This document shows, piece by piece, positions 6,835 to 7,835 of a stretch of DNA of 7,835 nucleotides. The notes under the pieces were generated by a model, which searched no databases, was not told where the DNA came from, and worked only from the letters and a program-made list of their open reading frames with translations. The stretch's first letter is position 1. The number at the start of each line of letters is the position of its first letter. The DNA comes from an uncultured Halieaceae bacterium (lineage in GTDB: Bacteria; Pseudomonadota; Gammaproteobacteria; Pseudomonadales; Halieaceae). The DNA lies in NCBI GenBank assembly GCA_913063005.1, contig CAJXZI010000083.1:1-7835 (forward strand), given 5' to 3'. A program made the position numbers and the translations under genes.

Positions 6835-6860
6835 ATAACTCTAAAAACGAGGTTAACAAT

Positions 6861-7835
6861 ATGAAGCCATGTAGTCCTAAGACGCTACTTGCGACGGCTG
6901 TTCTCGCCGCGCTAACTGCGGAAACCGCCTTTGCGCAGCTTGAAGAAGTGATCGTGACGGCAGAGCGTCGCGAAGCGAGTCTCCAAGACACTCCTATCTC
7001 CATTGAAGCGCTGACTGAAAAAGACATTCAGGAACGCGGCATTAATAACAACTTGGATATGATCAATGAGGTGATTGGCGTAAACGGCTATGGGTCGCCA
7101 CAAGGTGGTGCGTCTACGGCCTTCATCATCCGTGGTATTGGCGATGGCGCGCCTCAGATTTCGCTCGACCCCGCGGCTGGGCGCTACGTGGATGGCGTGT
7201 ACCTCGGTAAAAACCAAGGTAGCTCTCCCGATATCGTCGATCTCGCACGAATAGAAGTTTTGAAAGGCCCGCAAGGCACGCTGTCAGGCCGTAACTCAAC
7301 ATCGGGGGCAATTAACTACATCAGCAAGGCGCCCTCAGACGAATTTGGGGTGACCCTTCGAGGCACTGTGGGCAACTACAGTACCCAGGAATACTCTGTG
7401 CGCGCAGATATGCCGTTTTCTGATTCGTTCCGCACGGCCATCTCCTTCAACAATCGCGAGAGAGATCCCTTTTATGACAACACCAATCCCGACGTCGAAG
7501 GTTTCAACAGCATTGACCGGGATGGTTTCCGACTCGCTGTAGCGTGGGATGCAACCGATCGTTTAAGTGTTGACTACGCTTACTCAAAGAGCAACGTAAA
7601 CGGTGAGCAGGATAACTGGAACAAACCAAGCGGCCTTAACCCTCTTCTGGCCCTTGACCCAAATGGGACCACGGGTCTGCTAGGGTATCTTGCCGCAGGC
7701 GGTGATCCCGCGAACGTACCAATCACGTCTACTGATCAGGCCCAATTGGTAGGAGCCTTTGCGGGTGGCGTACAACAACTACGCCTGTATCAAGATCTAC
7801 AATGCGGGTCTGGATACTTGCGAACTGCTCTTCAA
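6861..7835 (+). CDS. TonB-dependent outer-membrane receptor, N-terminal part (runs off window)
   Basis: At least 325 codons are read from the ATG at 6861, which has an upstream GAGG (6849-6852). A signal peptide is clear: basic start, hydrophobic core, and probable cleavage after 'TAFA' (residue 25). The TonB box is 'EEVIVTA' (28-34). The plug domain follows, with 'FIIRGIG' (88-94), 'YVDGVYLG' (109-116) and the hallmark 'IEVLKGPQGTLSGRNSTSGA' (131-150); the first barrel strands begin near 165. Such receptors import scarce or bulky compounds (siderophores, vitamins, glycans, hydrophobic substrates) across the outer membrane using the proton motive force. In this neighbourhood an organic substrate for the dehydrogenases is a reasonable guess. 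From about codon 302 (7764) codon choice in this frame deteriorates while the +1 frame looks coding, so the last ~22 codons are doubtful. The family is certain; the ligand is unknown. Confidence 0.92.
   Translation, partial: MKPCSPKTLLATAVLAALTAETAFAQLEEVIVTAERREASLQDTPISIEALTEKDIQERGINNNLDMINEVIGVNGYGSPQGGASTAFIIRGIGDGAPQISLDPAAGRYVDGVYLGKNQGSSPDIVDLARIEVLKGPQGTLSGRNSTSGAINYISKAPSDEFGVTLRGTVGNYSTQEYSVRADMPFSDSFRTAISFNNRERDPFYDNTNPDVEGFNSIDRDGFRLAVAWDATDRLSVDYAYSKSNVNGEQDNWNKPSGLNPLLALDPNGTTGLLGYLAAGGDPANVPITSTDQAQLVGAFAGGVQQLRLYQDLQCGSGYLRTALQ

Larger units (their letters stand above)
6281..6860. promoter_or_regulatory. 580-bp divergent non-coding region
   Basis: No convincing gene lies here. 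Close to the dehydrogenase it is AT-rich and holds the inverted repeat CGATA-TT-TATCG (6296-6307) and a perfect 10-bp palindrome ATAACGTTAT (6328-6337), both candidate operator sites. Close to the receptor gene it holds a leader hairpin (6811-6834). I could not identify a strong sigma-70 promoter; TTGACT at 6778-6783 has no good -10 partner at normal spacing. The length is unusual for two simple promoters and leaves room for a regulator site, a leader RNA or a small RNA. A 45-codon frame (6561-6698) is noted but not called. Confidence 0.5.

Overview
The window looks like a piece of a Gram-negative, probably marine gammaproteobacterial chromosome. The evidence is a TonB-dependent outer-membrane receptor, moderate GC, clear Shine-Dalgarno sequences and family types common in sterol- and aromatic-degrading Gammaproteobacteria and Sphingomonads. 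The lineage is an inference; no rRNA or other marker gene is present. I see no tRNA, rRNA, CRISPR, transposase, integrase or phage gene.

Layout, left to right. (1) A rightward pair: a membrane-anchored or exported DUF1214-family protein (121-1548) with two low-complexity inserts, then a PAPS-type sulfotransferase-family protein (1587-2738). (2) A leftward pair converging on it: an SDR oxidoreductase (4053-3274) followed downstream by a small SRPBCC/polyketide-cyclase-like protein (3231-2755). (3) A 282-bp divergent promoter region, then a rightward classical SDR (4336-5085, GTG start). (4) A leftward zinc-dependent medium-chain alcohol dehydrogenase (6280-5234, TTG start), converging on the second SDR across about 148 bp that hold imperfect direct repeats and a hairpin. 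(5) A 580-bp non-coding divergent region with two short palindromic elements and a leader hairpin. (6) The 5' end of a TonB-dependent receptor (6861 to the window end), whose last ~70 bases look as if the reading frame has shifted.

Taken together, the genes suggest uptake and oxidative processing of a hydrophobic, hydroxylated small molecule such as a sterol, terpenoid or polycyclic compound. The receptor would import it, three dehydrogenases would interconvert alcohols and ketones, the SRPBCC protein would bind or transform a hydrophobic intermediate, and the sulfotransferase-family protein would conjugate or handle a hydroxyl group. No gene fixes the substrate and no transcriptional regulator lies in the window, so the pathway is a hypothesis. 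Nothing here is clearly an undescribed system. The points most worth a second look are the possible frameshift in the receptor, the catalytic-serine substitution in the leftward SDR, the inserts in the DUF1214 protein, and the unexplained 580-bp divergent region.
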